NCBI RefSeq assembly: GCF_001298675.1
Contig: NZ_CYIG01000013.1
Span: 1-64,000 of the forward strand
Origin: Paenacidovorax caeni
GTDB taxonomy: Bacteria > Pseudomonadota > Gammaproteobacteria > Burkholderiales > Burkholderiaceae_C
Direction of reading: 5' to 3'
DNA: 64,000 nucleotides
Shown here: piece after piece, positions 47,502-56,181 of the stretch
Numbering within the stretch: position 1 is the first letter of the stretch
Layout of the letters: the number at the start of each line of letters is the position of its first letter
Made by a program: the position numbers and the translations under genes
The notes under the pieces: model-generated
Databases searched by the model: none
Seen by the model: only the letters and a program-made list of their open reading frames with translations
Told to the model about the DNA's origin: nothing

Positions 47502-48749
47502 ATGTCGTTGTTCCGCGCCTTCTCCCAGCGCCTGTACCTGCGCATCTGGCTCGCCGTGGTGGGTGGCGTGGCCGTGCTCACGCTGCTCGTGGGCTGGGCC
47601 TGGCGCATCGCGGCGGAGCAGAACAGCCAGGCCATGGCGCCACCGCCGCGCGAGATCGTGCTGCGCAACGCCACCGGTGAGCCGCTGCTGGCGGGCCAGG
47701 CCATGCGCCTGCCCGGGCCGCCGGAAGAAGGCATCACCATGCGCATCGAGGCGGCGGACGGCAACGTCTACCACCTGCAGATGTCGCCGCGCCGCGAGCG
47801 CGGCGGCCCGGGCGGCCCGCACCGCAGCCCCGAGGCCGCTTTCTGGCTGCGCCCGCCGTTCGGGTTCCTGTGGATGCTCGGACTGGTGAGTCTGGCCGTG
47901 GTGGTGGGCGTGTTCCCCATCATCCGCCGCCTGCTGCAGCGCCTGGAAATGCTGCAGCGCAGCGTGCAGCGCTTTGGCGAGGGCGACCTCTCCGTGCGCG
48001 TGCCCGAGGGCGGGCAGGACGAAGTGGCCGACCTGGCGCGCCAGTTCAACGCCTCGGCCGCGCGCATCGAGGCGCTGATGACGGCCCACAAATCCCTGCT
48101 GGCCAACGCCTCGCACGAACTGCGCTCACCGCTCACGCGCATCCGCATGGGGCTGGAGCTGATGGGGGCGGGCAACGCCCCCTCGCCCGCATTCCGCGAG
48201 GAGATCGAGCGCAACATCACCGAGCTGGACCAGCTCATCGACGAAATCCTGCTCGCCAGCCGCCTGGACGCGCGCGAGGCCGACATGGGCACGCTCGAAG
48301 CCATCGACCTGGTCGGCCTGGCCGCCGAGGAATGCGCGCGCGTGGGCGCCGAGCTGGACATCGCCCCCGATGCCGTCACGCTGGAAGCGCGGGGCGTGGC
48401 CAAACTGCTGCGCCGCGCCGTGCGCAACCTGCTGGAGAACGCGCGCCGCTACAGCCAGGGCGCCATCGAACTGCAGCTGTCGCGCGAAGGCCAGGGCCCC
48501 GACGCACGCGCCGTGCTGCGCGTGTGCGACCACGGCCCCGGCGTGCCGCCAGCGCAGCGCGAACGCATCTTCGAGCCCTTCTACCGCCTGCCCGGCGCCA
48601 GCGAGCGCGAAGGCGGCGTGGGCCTGGGCCTGGCCCTGGTGCGCTCCATCGCCCAGCGCCACGGCGGCAGCGCGCACTGCACCCACCGGACGGACGGCCA
48701 GCCGGGGGCGTGCTTCGTGCTGGCGCTGCCGCTCACACTCTCAAAGTAG
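47502..48749 (+). CDS. Sensor histidine kinase paired with the OmpR-type regulator
   Basis: A 415-residue kinase. Two membrane helices (about residues 15-36 and 123-142) flank a small periplasmic domain rich in Pro and Gly (PPPREIVLRNATGEPLL and ERGGPGGPHRSPE). A HAMP domain follows. The phospho-acceptor is His205 in NASHELRSPLTRIRM. The ATPase motifs are NLLENARRYSQ, CDHGPGVP and GGVGLGLALV. The signal is unknown; the short periplasmic part may sense envelope stress or metal. Confidence 0.92.
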   Translation: MSLFRAFSQRLYLRIWLAVVGGVAVLTLLVGWAWRIAAEQNSQAMAPPPREIVLRNATGEPLLAGQAMRLPGPPEEGITMRIEAADGNVYHLQMSPRRERGGPGGPHRSPEAAFWLRPPFGFLWMLGLVSLAVVVGVFPIIRRLLQRLEMLQRSVQRFGEGDLSVRVPEGGQDEVADLARQFNASAARIEALMTAHKSLLANASHELRSPLTRIRMGLELMGAGNAPSPAFREEIERNITELDQLIDEILLASRLDAREADMGTLEAIDLVGLAAEECARVGAELDIAPDAVTLEARGVAKLLRRAVRNLLENARRYSQGAIELQLSREGQGPDARAVLRVCDHGPGVPPAQRERIFEPFYRLPGASEREGGVGLGLALVRSIAQRHGGSAHCTHRTDGQPGACFVLALPLTLSK

Positions 48750-48790
48750 GAGCTGCTGGCGCTTTCCCAGCAAGCGATAAGGCCCGATTT
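48750..48790 (-). repeat. Palindromic intergenic element, partial
   Basis: GGAGCTGCTGGCGCTTTC, a spacer and AAGCGATAAGGCCCG match both arms with mismatches. It starts directly after the kinase stop codon. Confidence 0.65.
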
Positions 48791-48799
48791 GGCTACGTT

Positions 48800-50047
48800 T
48801 CAGCGCACGGGGCGCCAGCGCCAGACCATGAGCCCATACAGCACCGCCCCCAGCACCAAGGCCCCCGCCGCCACGCTCAGCGCCCAGTTAAAGCCCTGCG
48901 CCTGCGATGGCGCGCGCACCAGCAGCCAGGCCACCAGGGGCGGCCCCACGATCTGGCCGATGCCGTAGAGCGCGGTGAGCAGCCCGGTGAACCCGGCGCC
49001 GGCCTGCGGCCACTGGTGGCGCGCCTCTTGCAGCGCAAAGAAAGTGATGGCCGTGAACGGCAGGCCCAGCAGCAGGCTGCCCAGCGCAAACCCCGCGCGC
49101 CCCGGCCACAGCAGCCCCAGGGCAATCGCCGCAGCCTGCACAACATAGGCCCAGGCCAGCAGCACGCGCCGGTCGCGCGCCGGTGAGATGCGCGTGGACA
49201 ACAGCGCCCCCAGGGCCACGCCCGCGCCAAAAATCGGCCAGAACAGATCCGGCCAGGCCGAGCCTGCGGGCAGCACAGCGCGGGCGATCACCGGCAGGAA
49301 AGTCGCCGTCACGATGTAGCCAAAGCCCGCCAGGCCATAGGCCACGGCCAGCAGTGCGCGCTCGGGTGCGCTGCGGGGCGGCGGCACCGCGGCCTGCGCA
49401 GCCACCGTCGGCCCCGCGCCGTGCAGCCCCGGCTGCGGTGAGAACGTGCGCCACACACCGGCGCAGAGCATGCACGCCAACAGCGCAAACACGGCCCACC
49501 CTTGCGCTGCGGTCCACTGCGCCGCCACCATGGCACTGGCCGACAGGCCGGTGAGCGCAATGCCCAGCCCGGGGCCACAGAACACCATCCCCCCGACGGC
49601 AGGTGCATGCAGCTGCGCCAGACGCGCCATGCACCAGTTGACGGTACCTAAAAACACCAGCGCGCTGGTGATGCCCGCCAGCAGCCGCAGCGCAGGCCAG
49701 CTGGCGGGCCAGGGCAGCGCCAGGCCCGCTGTGAGCAGCGCCGTGGCGACCAGGCCGGCACGCACCAGCCAGGCGTTCAACGTGGTGATATCGAGCCGGC
49801 TGCCCAAGCGACGCAGCAGCCACGGCAAGGCCATGTAGAGCAGCGCACCGGCCAGGTAGCCCGCGTAATTGGCCGTAGCCAGCCAACTGCCCTGGGGAAT
49901 GTCCACCACGCCATCGTGCAGCATCATGGGCAGCAGCGGGGTGAAGGCAAAGCGGCCGATGCCCATGGCCGAGGCCAGGGCCGCCATGCCGGCGAATGCG
50001 ATGGTCAGCGGCGTGACGCCGCGGGAAGAAGAAGGGGCGAAGGCCAT
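48800..50047 (-). CDS. YbfB/YjiJ-family MFS transporter
   Basis: A 415-residue exporter with about twelve membrane helices. The family signature is in MAALASAMGIGRFAFTPLLPMM near residues 20-41. It is divergent from a LysR regulator, which likely controls it. The substrate is unknown; some relatives export arabinose or other small molecules. Confidence 0.9.
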   Translation of the reverse strand: MAFAPSSSRGVTPLTIAFAGMAALASAMGIGRFAFTPLLPMMLHDGVVDIPQGSWLATANYAGYLAGALLYMALPWLLRRLGSRLDITTLNAWLVRAGLVATALLTAGLALPWPASWPALRLLAGITSALVFLGTVNWCMARLAQLHAPAVGGMVFCGPGLGIALTGLSASAMVAAQWTAAQGWAVFALLACMLCAGVWRTFSPQPGLHGAGPTVAAQAAVPPPRSAPERALLAVAYGLAGFGYIVTATFLPVIARAVLPAGSAWPDLFWPIFGAGVALGALLSTRISPARDRRVLLAWAYVVQAAAIALGLLWPGRAGFALGSLLLGLPFTAITFFALQEARHQWPQAGAGFTGLLTALYGIGQIVGPPLVAWLLVRAPSQAQGFNWALSVAAGALVLGAVLYGLMVWRWRPVR

Positions 50048-50110
50048 TGAAAGGACGTGGCGCCGAGCTTGCCAGGCGGTATGGAGAGAGTTAGCATCTT
50101 AACAAGAGAT

Positions 50111-50127
50111 TGAATTTCAAATATTCA
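50111..50127. promoter_or_regulatory. Possible LysR-type operator
   Basis: TGAAT-TTCAAAT-ATTCA is a symmetrical AT-rich dyad with T-N11-A spacing, typical of LysR boxes. It lies between the MFS gene and the LysR gene, just before the latter's start. Confidence 0.45.
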
Positions 50128-50139
50128 TATTTTAAAAAG

Positions 50140-51003
50140 ATGAATTCCCTTCCGATGGACCTGACCGCGCTGGACATCTTCCGCACCGTGGCGGCCGAGG
50201 GCAGCGTCACACGGGCGGCCGAGCGGCTGCAGCGCGCGCAATCCAATGTGACGACGCGCGTGCGCCAGCTCGAAGCCGAGCTGGGCGTGGCGCTGTTCCT
50301 GCGCGAAGGCAAGCGCATGGCGCTGACCCCCGAGGGCCTGGTGCTGCTGGACTACGCCCAGCGCCTGCTGGCCTTGGCCGAAGAAGCACGCCAAGCACTG
50401 CACCCGGGCCAACCCGCAGGGCGACTGCGCCTGGGCTCGATGGAGAGCACAGCGGCCAGCCGCCTGCCCGCCCCCCTGGCGCGCCTGCATGGGCAGTGGC
50501 CTGACATTGCGCTGGAGCTGTGCACGGGCGCCAGCCAGGTGCTGCTGGACAAACTGCGCGCCCACGCACTCGACGCCGTCCTGGTGGCCTGGGCGCCCGG
50601 GCAGCCGCCCGATGCGGCGCTGGACAGCGTACCCGTCTTCACCGAAGAGTTGCTGCTGGTGCTACCGGCAGGCCACCCGCCAGTGCAGGGGCCGCAAGAC
50701 GTGCAGCCCGGCACGCTCGCCGCCTTTGAGCCCGGCTGCACCTACCGGCGCATGGCCGAGGAATGGCTGGCCCCCCGCGCTCAGCCGCTGCGCTTGCTGG
50801 AGCTGGGTTCGTACCACGCCATCCTGGCATGCGTGGCGGCGGGCACCTGCGTGGGCGTGGTGCCGCGCTCGGTGCTGGCGCTCGCGCCGCTGCCGCAGCC
50901 CCTGGGCCAGCACCTGCTGGCACGTATCGACACGCTGCTGGTCTGGCGCCGCGGCTACCGTTCGGCGGCACTCGATGCACTGCGCCAAGCCCTTGTTTCC
51001 TGA
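50140..51003 (+). CDS. LysR-family transcriptional regulator
   Basis: A 287-residue regulator from ATG 50140 (282 if ATG 50155, [10 protein letters not shown], is used). The winged helix reads [28 protein letters not shown] near residues 17-45, and the effector domain follows. It is divergent from a YbfB/YjiJ-type exporter and upstream of a nitronate monooxygenase gene on the same strand, 27 bp away; both are candidate targets. Confidence 0.92.
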   Translation: MNSLPMDLTALDIFRTVAAEGSVTRAAERLQRAQSNVTTRVRQLEAELGVALFLREGKRMALTPEGLVLLDYAQRLLALAEEARQALHPGQPAGRLRLGSMESTAASRLPAPLARLHGQWPDIALELCTGASQVLLDKLRAHALDAVLVAWAPGQPPDAALDSVPVFTEELLLVLPAGHPPVQGPQDVQPGTLAAFEPGCTYRRMAEEWLAPRAQPLRLLELGSYHAILACVAAGTCVGVVPRSVLALAPLPQPLGQHLLARIDTLLVWRRGYRSAALDALRQALVS

Positions 51004-51030
51004 CCTTTCTTCTCCCCTGTAGGCCCTGCC

Positions 51031-52104
51031 ATGTCTGAATCCTCTGTGCTCGCGGCGCGCGGTGTGCGCCTGCCCCTCGTCCAAGGCCCCATGGCGGGTG
51101 CCGACACGGCGCGCCTGGCCGCCGCTGTCTCCCAGGCTGGCGGCCTGGGCATGCTGGGCTGCGGCATGCGCTCGCCCAGCGCCATGCGCGAGGCGGCGGC
51201 CGAGGTGCGGCGCCTCACGGCGCAGCCGTTCGGCATCAACCTGTTCGTGCAGGAAACGCCCACGCCCGACCCGGCCACCGTGGCCCAGGCGCTGGAGCAG
51301 CTGGTACCGCTGTACGCGCAATGGGGACTGCAACCCAGCGTGCCTGCCCGCTGGTGTGAGGATTTCGGCGCGCAGTTCGAGACGCTGCTGGAACTGCGTC
51401 CGGCCTTCGCCAGCTTCACCTTCGGCATCCTGGATGCTGCGCAGGTGCAGCGCCTGCACTCGGCGGGCTGTACCGTGATCGGCACCGCCACCACGGTGCA
51501 GGAGGCCCTGGCCTGGGCCGAGGTGGGCGCCGATGCGGTGTGCGCCTCGGGCCTGGAGGCCGGCGGACACCGGGGCACCTTCCTGGGCGACTTCACGGCC
51601 GCGCAGGTGGGCACCCTGGCGCTGGTGCCGCAGTGCGTCGATGCACTGGCGCCCCAGGGCGTGGCGGTGATCGCGGCGGGCGGCATCATGGATGGGCGCG
51701 GCATGGCCGCCGCGCAGGCCCTGGGCGCCCAGGCGGTACAGATGGGCACGGCCTTCCTGGCCTGCCCCGAGTCGGGCATCGGCCCGGCCTACCGCGCCGC
51801 CCTGGCACGGGCCGACGCCACGCAAACACGCATCACCCGTTCCTTCTCGGGCCGCCCGGCGCGGGGCATCACCAACGCGATGATGGCGCGGCTGCAGCCG
51901 CTGGAGCACACCTGGCCCGCCTACCCAGTGCACAACGCGCTGATGGGCCCGGTGCGCCGCGCCGCCGCCGAAGCGGACGACAGTGATTACCTGGCCCTGT
52001 GGGCGGGCCAGGGCGTGGCAGCCGCACGCGCCCTGCCGGCAGCCGCGCTGGTGCAGGAACTGGTCCGCGAATGGCACGCGGCACGCAAGCAAATGCAGAG
52101 CTGA
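51031..52104 (+). CDS. Nitronate monooxygenase (2-nitropropane dioxygenase family)
   Basis: A 357-residue FMN enzyme that oxidises nitronates such as propionate 3-nitronate. The start PLVQGPMAGADTARLAAAVSQAGGLGMLGCG, the FMN loop ASGLEAGGHRGTF near residue 170 and GIMDGRGMAAAQALGAQAVQMGTAF near residue 208 are characteristic. It lies 27 bp after the LysR gene. It may protect against nitronate toxins. Confidence 0.92.
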   Translation: MSESSVLAARGVRLPLVQGPMAGADTARLAAAVSQAGGLGMLGCGMRSPSAMREAAAEVRRLTAQPFGINLFVQETPTPDPATVAQALEQLVPLYAQWGLQPSVPARWCEDFGAQFETLLELRPAFASFTFGILDAAQVQRLHSAGCTVIGTATTVQEALAWAEVGADAVCASGLEAGGHRGTFLGDFTAAQVGTLALVPQCVDALAPQGVAVIAAGGIMDGRGMAAAQALGAQAVQMGTAFLACPESGIGPAYRAALARADATQTRITRSFSGRPARGITNAMMARLQPLEHTWPAYPVHNALMGPVRRAAAEADDSDYLALWAGQGVAAARALPAAALVQELVREWHAARKQMQS

Positions 52105-52144
52105 GACACACGAGGCACATGCGCAGGCCCTATAGTTGGCGCCC

Positions 52145-53104
52145 ATGCTGCATGTGATAGCAAACACCCGCTTCTTTCTCACGGCCTTCGTGATGGAGCG
52201 CCTACGGGGCGTCGAGGGCGTGCGGGTGCTGCCGCATGGCAACCACGACCGGGGGCTGACCCATTCGCTGGCCAAGTTTGCCGAAGCCAGCCTGCCCTGG
52301 GTGGGGCTGGGCTCCCGCGCGTTCTCCGCGGGCTACCTGGCCCAGTTGCGCGCCATTGAGCCGTCGGACAGCGTGCTGGTCTTCGGCGTAGAGAACGTCA
52401 AGGAACTGCGCATCCTGCGCCGCCACATCCGGGCACAGCGGCGCACCCTGTTCACCTGGAACCCCGTGCGGGACTACCAGCAGAACCCGCTGCTGCGCCT
52501 GGTGCACATCCGCGCCTTGAAAGGGCTCGGCATGGAGGTCGTCACCTTCGACCCGGAGGACGCGCAGCGCCACGGGCTGCGCCTGGTGGATCAGGTGTAC
52601 CGGGACGTTTCACCATACCTGGAGGGCGACGTGGCGCAGGATATCGACCTGTACTTCGTTGGCCAGGACAAGGGGCGCCTGCCCACGCTGGCGCGCCTGC
52701 ACGCAGCAGCGCGCCAGGCCGGACTGCGGGTGCACTTTCATATCACGCCGGACCGGCACCGCGCCTACACAGCGCAGGAAAGGGCGCTGCTAACCCCGAC
52801 ACCGCTGCCCTACGCCGAGAACCTGGCGTGGGTGCGCCGCGCGCGCTGCCTGCTGGAGGTGGTGCAGCCCCACCAAAGCGGGCCCACGGTGCGCAGCCTG
52901 GAAGCCGCCTTTTTCGGCACGAAACTGCTGACCACCCGCGCCGCCGCGGTGCAGGACGACCTTTACACCCCTGGGCGCGTTTTCGTCGATGGCCATGATG
53001 CACCGGACAGCCTCGGCGCCTTCATACGCGCCCCGCACCCGCCCATCGACCCCGCGCTGCTGGCGCGGCATGACATGCTGCACTGGCACCGGCAGTTCAT
53101 CTGA
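52145..53104 (+). CDS. Putative glycosyltransferase of the surface-glycan cluster
   Basis: A 319-residue protein that I do not recognise with confidence. It begins MLHVIANTRFFLTAFVMERLRG, has VFGVENVKELRILRRHIRAQR near residues 80-100 and ends in a region (NLAWVRRARCLLEVVQPHQSGPTVRSLEAAFFGTKLLTTRAAAV) that looks like a GT-B nucleotide-sugar binding domain. It has no membrane segment. It precedes three genes with O-antigen ligase and glycosyltransferase features, so a role in lipopolysaccharide or capsule assembly is likely. The start ATG 52145 is preferred over an earlier TTG. Confidence 0.6.
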   Translation: MLHVIANTRFFLTAFVMERLRGVEGVRVLPHGNHDRGLTHSLAKFAEASLPWVGLGSRAFSAGYLAQLRAIEPSDSVLVFGVENVKELRILRRHIRAQRRTLFTWNPVRDYQQNPLLRLVHIRALKGLGMEVVTFDPEDAQRHGLRLVDQVYRDVSPYLEGDVAQDIDLYFVGQDKGRLPTLARLHAAARQAGLRVHFHITPDRHRAYTAQERALLTPTPLPYAENLAWVRRARCLLEVVQPHQSGPTVRSLEAAFFGTKLLTTRAAAVQDDLYTPGRVFVDGHDAPDSLGAFIRAPHPPIDPALLARHDMLHWHRQFI

Positions 53105-53111
53105 ACCGCCA

Positions 53112-54347
53112 TCAAGGGGCAGCCGCAGCGGGCTGTGCGGCGCGGCCGCCGAAGTACGCCTGCGCGCACAGCCACAGCAGCAGCATGGTGAAGAAATGGC
53201 TCTCGCGCCCACTGAACAAGGGGGAGTTGATCAGGCTGTCCACAGCGAAAATCAGGGAGAACGCCCACAGCAAGGGACGATCCTGCGCCGCAGCATGCGC
53301 ACTGGCGCGCGCGGGCGCGCTCACCAGGAGCAGAAACAGCAGCACGGCCAGCACGCCGTTTTCCATCCAGAAAAACAGGTACTGGTTGTGCGGATGCCAG
53401 CCGCCGAACCAGCACCAGCCCTCTTGGGTGACACGCTGGCACCAGACGCTGTGGTAACTGCCTGTGCCCCAGCCCTGCAAGGGCTTCTCCTGGATCAGCA
53501 GCGCCGTGTGCTTCCAGAAGTTGACGCGCCCACCGATGCTGGTGATTTCCATGCTGCTGCTTTGCGCCGCCTCGGCCAGCCCCAGGGCGATGCGGTCGCG
53601 CACGGTTTGCGAAGTCGCCAGCACGCCGCCGATGGCCAGCGCCAGACTGCCCAGCACCACCCAGCGCGACAGACCCCGCAGCGCCAGAAAGACATAGCCC
53701 GCCACCGCCACGCAGAGCAGCAGGTAGCCCGTGCGCCCCTGGGAAAGCTGGGTGACCGCCACCGCTGCCAGCGCAGCCACCAGCCACCAGGCCCAGCGGT
53801 ACCCACCCCGGGCCGCCTGCCCGCGCGCGAGAGCCGCCGTGGCGAAGAAGACCATCATGATGTTCTGTGTGATGTAGTCCCCCACCACGGTATGGTCCCC
53901 ACCCCACCCCTGGTTTTGGGTCACCGACCAGGGCAGTTGCCAGAACACATTGGCGTAGACCGACGCCAGAATGAACCCCATGGCCGCCATGAAGGCGTTC
54001 AGGCACCGCGTGCGCCATACCGTCTGCGCCAGCAGGGGCAGCAAGGCGGGCAGCAGCAGGAGCTTGGCGTACTTGCTCAGGTGCATGCCAATATCCGCGC
54101 CGGGCGCCGGACTGTAGAGCGCGCCCACGAGCACCACCGCGTACAGGCCCAGCGCCCACCAGACCACGGGCATGCCGCGCACCGCCTGCCAGCGCGCGCG
54201 GTAGTCCCCCGCCGCCAGAGACAGCAGGAAAGCCAGCGCGATGGCCACGTTGCCGGGCGCGAAAGCCACGGGGAACAACAGGAACGCGGCGACCAGGCTC
54301 CATTGGGCCGCCAGCAGAAGGCGCGGCTGAATCCGCTTCAAGAACAA
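53112..54347 (-). CDS. O-antigen ligase-like membrane protein (WaaL/Wzy_C family)
   Basis: A 411-residue inner-membrane protein with ten to twelve helices. The Wzy_C/WaaL signature lies in the long periplasmic loop: ALLIQEKPLQGWGTGSYHSVWCQ, followed by HPHNQYLFFWMENG. Such enzymes link O-antigen to lipid A-core or polymerise glycans. I chose the TTG start at 54347, with AGGGGA five bases before it, rather than the upstream ATG 54431, whose first residues look unconserved and would overlap the divergent gene. Confidence 0.85.
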   Translation of the reverse strand: MFLKRIQPRLLLAAQWSLVAAFLLFPVAFAPGNVAIALAFLLSLAAGDYRARWQAVRGMPVVWWALGLYAVVLVGALYSPAPGADIGMHLSKYAKLLLLPALLPLLAQTVWRTRCLNAFMAAMGFILASVYANVFWQLPWSVTQNQGWGGDHTVVGDYITQNIMMVFFATAALARGQAARGGYRWAWWLVAALAAVAVTQLSQGRTGYLLLCVAVAGYVFLALRGLSRWVVLGSLALAIGGVLATSQTVRDRIALGLAEAAQSSSMEITSIGGRVNFWKHTALLIQEKPLQGWGTGSYHSVWCQRVTQEGWCWFGGWHPHNQYLFFWMENGVLAVLLFLLLVSAPARASAHAAAQDRPLLWAFSLIFAVDSLINSPLFSGRESHFFTMLLLWLCAQAYFGGRAAQPAAAAP

Positions 54348-54421
54348 ATCGATCCCCTTTTTCTGTCCATACAATGGCGCGCACCGCCACGGCCCACGCC
54401 CTTGTCCTTCGCTCCCGTCCC

Positions 54422-55126
54422 ATGCACCCACTGCCCGTGATCCACACCATGTACTGGGACAACATCCCGGCGGATATTCTGGAACAGCAACGGGCGGTCT
54501 TCGCCCACCTGGATCTGCCGCTGCAGCAGGAGCGCGCGCACCAGCAGCCGCATGGCCGCTGGATGACCGAGGTGCTGGAGCGCCACAGCAGCGACGATGT
54601 GGTCATTTTCTGCGATATCGATGCCTTCCCCCTGCACCGCCAGGCCTGCCTCGGGGCCATTGCCCAGGCGCAGGCCGGCGCCCTGTTCGGGCTGGCGCAG
54701 TTTTCCAACCACAAGCCTGGCACCCAGGTCTACGCCGGTCCCATGTTCATGGCCTTGCGCAAGGGGCTGTGGGAAGCACTGGGCAAACCCGACCTGCAAA
54801 CGAGCAAGCAGCATGACGCGGCCGAGGTGCTGAGCGCACTGGCGCGTGAGCGCGGCATTGCCCTGGCCATGCCGGCCCCCACGGCGACCCTGATACCCAA
54901 GTGGGCCCTGGGCCACGAAGGTGTGTTCGGCATCGGCACGTTCTATGGCCAGCGCGACTTTTTCCATCTGTTCGAGTCACGCAAGCCGGCCTACGGGGCC
55001 CTGCTCGCCGCCGTGGCGGCCGACGTGACGCAGGACCGCCCGCTGAACTTCGCACACTACCTCGCGCTGGCACAGCGCCTGGGCGACGATCCCCCCGCGC
55101 CCCGGCGCCGCTGGTGGAGGCTGTAA
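54422..55126 (+). CDS. Putative GT-A-type glycosyltransferase
   Basis: A 234-residue soluble protein starting at ATG 54422 (an ATG at 54374 would add 16 residues). The sequence VVIFCDIDAFPL (Asp65 and Asp67) is a DxD-type metal/nucleotide-sugar motif. There is NHKPGTQVYAGPMFMALRKGLWEAL near residues 98-122. I know no close family. Its stop codon is immediately followed by the start of the GT25 gene, so it acts with it. Confidence 0.6.
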   Translation: MHPLPVIHTMYWDNIPADILEQQRAVFAHLDLPLQQERAHQQPHGRWMTEVLERHSSDDVVIFCDIDAFPLHRQACLGAIAQAQAGALFGLAQFSNHKPGTQVYAGPMFMALRKGLWEALGKPDLQTSKQHDAAEVLSALARERGIALAMPAPTATLIPKWALGHEGVFGIGTFYGQRDFFHLFESRKPAYGALLAAVAADVTQDRPLNFAHYLALAQRLGDDPPAPRRRWWRL

Positions 55127-55864
55127 ATGCTGCCCCTGGTTTTCATCAACCTCGACAAGGACAGCGAACGCCGCACCCGCATCGAGGCCCAGCTCGCCCA
55201 CCTGGGCTTGCCGGGCGAGCGCCTGCCCGCCGTATGGTGGAAGCGCCTGCCACCCGCTGAACAGTCGTTGCTCTACAGCGCCGAGCGCAACCACAGCCAG
55301 TACTACCAGCCGCTGGTCGATGGCGAGAAAGGCTGCTACGCCAGCCACATCCAGGCCTGGCGCCAGCTGCTGGCCAGTGACGCCCCGGCCATGGTCGTGC
55401 TGGAGGACGACGTGGTGCTCGAAAATGCCTTTGCGCCGGTGATGCAGGCCATTGCGGCGCTGGGGGACGATTGGGACATGGTCAAACTCATGGGCCGCCC
55501 TGCAGGCGAGAAGATTCGCACCACCCGCCCCCTGACCGCCTCGCACCGCTTGATCCAGTACCGGCGCGTGCCGAGCTTCACCGCGGGCTACGTGGTCAGC
55601 CGCGCGGGCGCGCGCAAGCTGCTCGACAGCCGGGTGCCCTTTGGCCGCCCGATCGACATCGACCTGCGCTTCTGGTGGGAAAACGACTTGCGCATCCTCG
55701 GGGTGCAGCCCCCCGTGGTGCGCCTTGACGTGACCAGCCAGGACAGCACCATTGCCGGGCGCGGCACCCGCGCCAGCTGGACCACGCGCTGGCGCAAGCT
55801 AGCCATGAAGGCACGCCTGACCTGGGGCAACGCACGCCACCTGCGCACGCAAAAAGGCCTGTAG
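55127..55864 (+). CDS. Glycosyltransferase family 25 (LPS biosynthesis type)
   Basis: A 245-residue enzyme that resembles LgtB/LgtE-like galactosyltransferases. It begins MLPLVFINLDKDSERRTRIEAQL, has the conserved EKGCYASHIQAWRQLL near residue 67 and the acidic motif VVLEDDVVL with residues 93-95 as the likely metal site, then PSFTAGYVVSRAGARKLL. It is fused end-to-start with the preceding gene (TAA then ATG). A terminator for the opposite strand overlaps its last codons. Confidence 0.87.
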   Translation: MLPLVFINLDKDSERRTRIEAQLAHLGLPGERLPAVWWKRLPPAEQSLLYSAERNHSQYYQPLVDGEKGCYASHIQAWRQLLASDAPAMVVLEDDVVLENAFAPVMQAIAALGDDWDMVKLMGRPAGEKIRTTRPLTASHRLIQYRRVPSFTAGYVVSRAGARKLLDSRVPFGRPIDIDLRFWWENDLRILGVQPPVVRLDVTSQDSTIAGRGTRASWTTRWRKLAMKARLTWGNARHLRTQKGL

Positions 55865-55879
55865 CCAAGGCTACAGGCC
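55851..55879 (-). terminator. Terminator of the ilvE to zf-CHCC transcript
   Basis: Perfect 11-bp stem GGCCTGTAGCC/GGCTACAGGCC with loop AA, followed on the minus strand by TTTTT. It overlaps the final codons of the GT25 gene on the other strand. Confidence 0.85.
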
Positions 55880-55883
55880 AAAA

Positions 55884-55930
55884 TTGGCGCCAAGGCTTGT
55901 GCAGCAAGCGCTAGCAGCTATCAAAACAGG
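55884..55930 (+). repeat. Palindromic intergenic element
   Basis: TGGCGCCAAGGCTT, then a spacer and AAGCGCTAGCAGCTATCAAAA. It sits right after the GT25 gene and its overlapping terminator. Confidence 0.8.
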
Positions 55931-55969
55931 AATGGCCTGGATCCTATCCCCGGGCCATTTGCTGGGCCC

Positions 55970-56176
55970 TCAATGGCCGCCCTTGACCACCTCGCCCGCC
56001 TTGAGGCGGTACACGGTGCCACAGTACGGGCATTTGCCCTCGCCGTGGTGCGCCACGTCGATATAGACCTTCGGGTGGGTATTCCACAGCTTCATGTCGG
56101 CCTTGGGGCTGGGGCAATAGACACCGCCATTGCCGTTGAGGTCCTTGGCGAGCAATTCGACGACAGCTTGCGTCAT
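55970..56176 (-). CDS. Zinc-finger protein (zf-CHCC domain)
   Basis: A 68-residue protein, MTQAVVELLAKDLNGNGGVYC. The metal ligands are Cys21, His44 or His43, Cys49 and Cys52 (CPYCGTVYRL), like the small zinc-binding accessory subunit of mitochondrial complex I. Its function in bacteria is not established. It lies five bases after ilvE on the same strand. Confidence 0.86.
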   Translation of the reverse strand: MTQAVVELLAKDLNGNGGVYCPSPKADMKLWNTHPKVYIDVAHHGEGKCPYCGTVYRLKAGEVVKGGH

Positions 56177-56181
56177 GGTGG

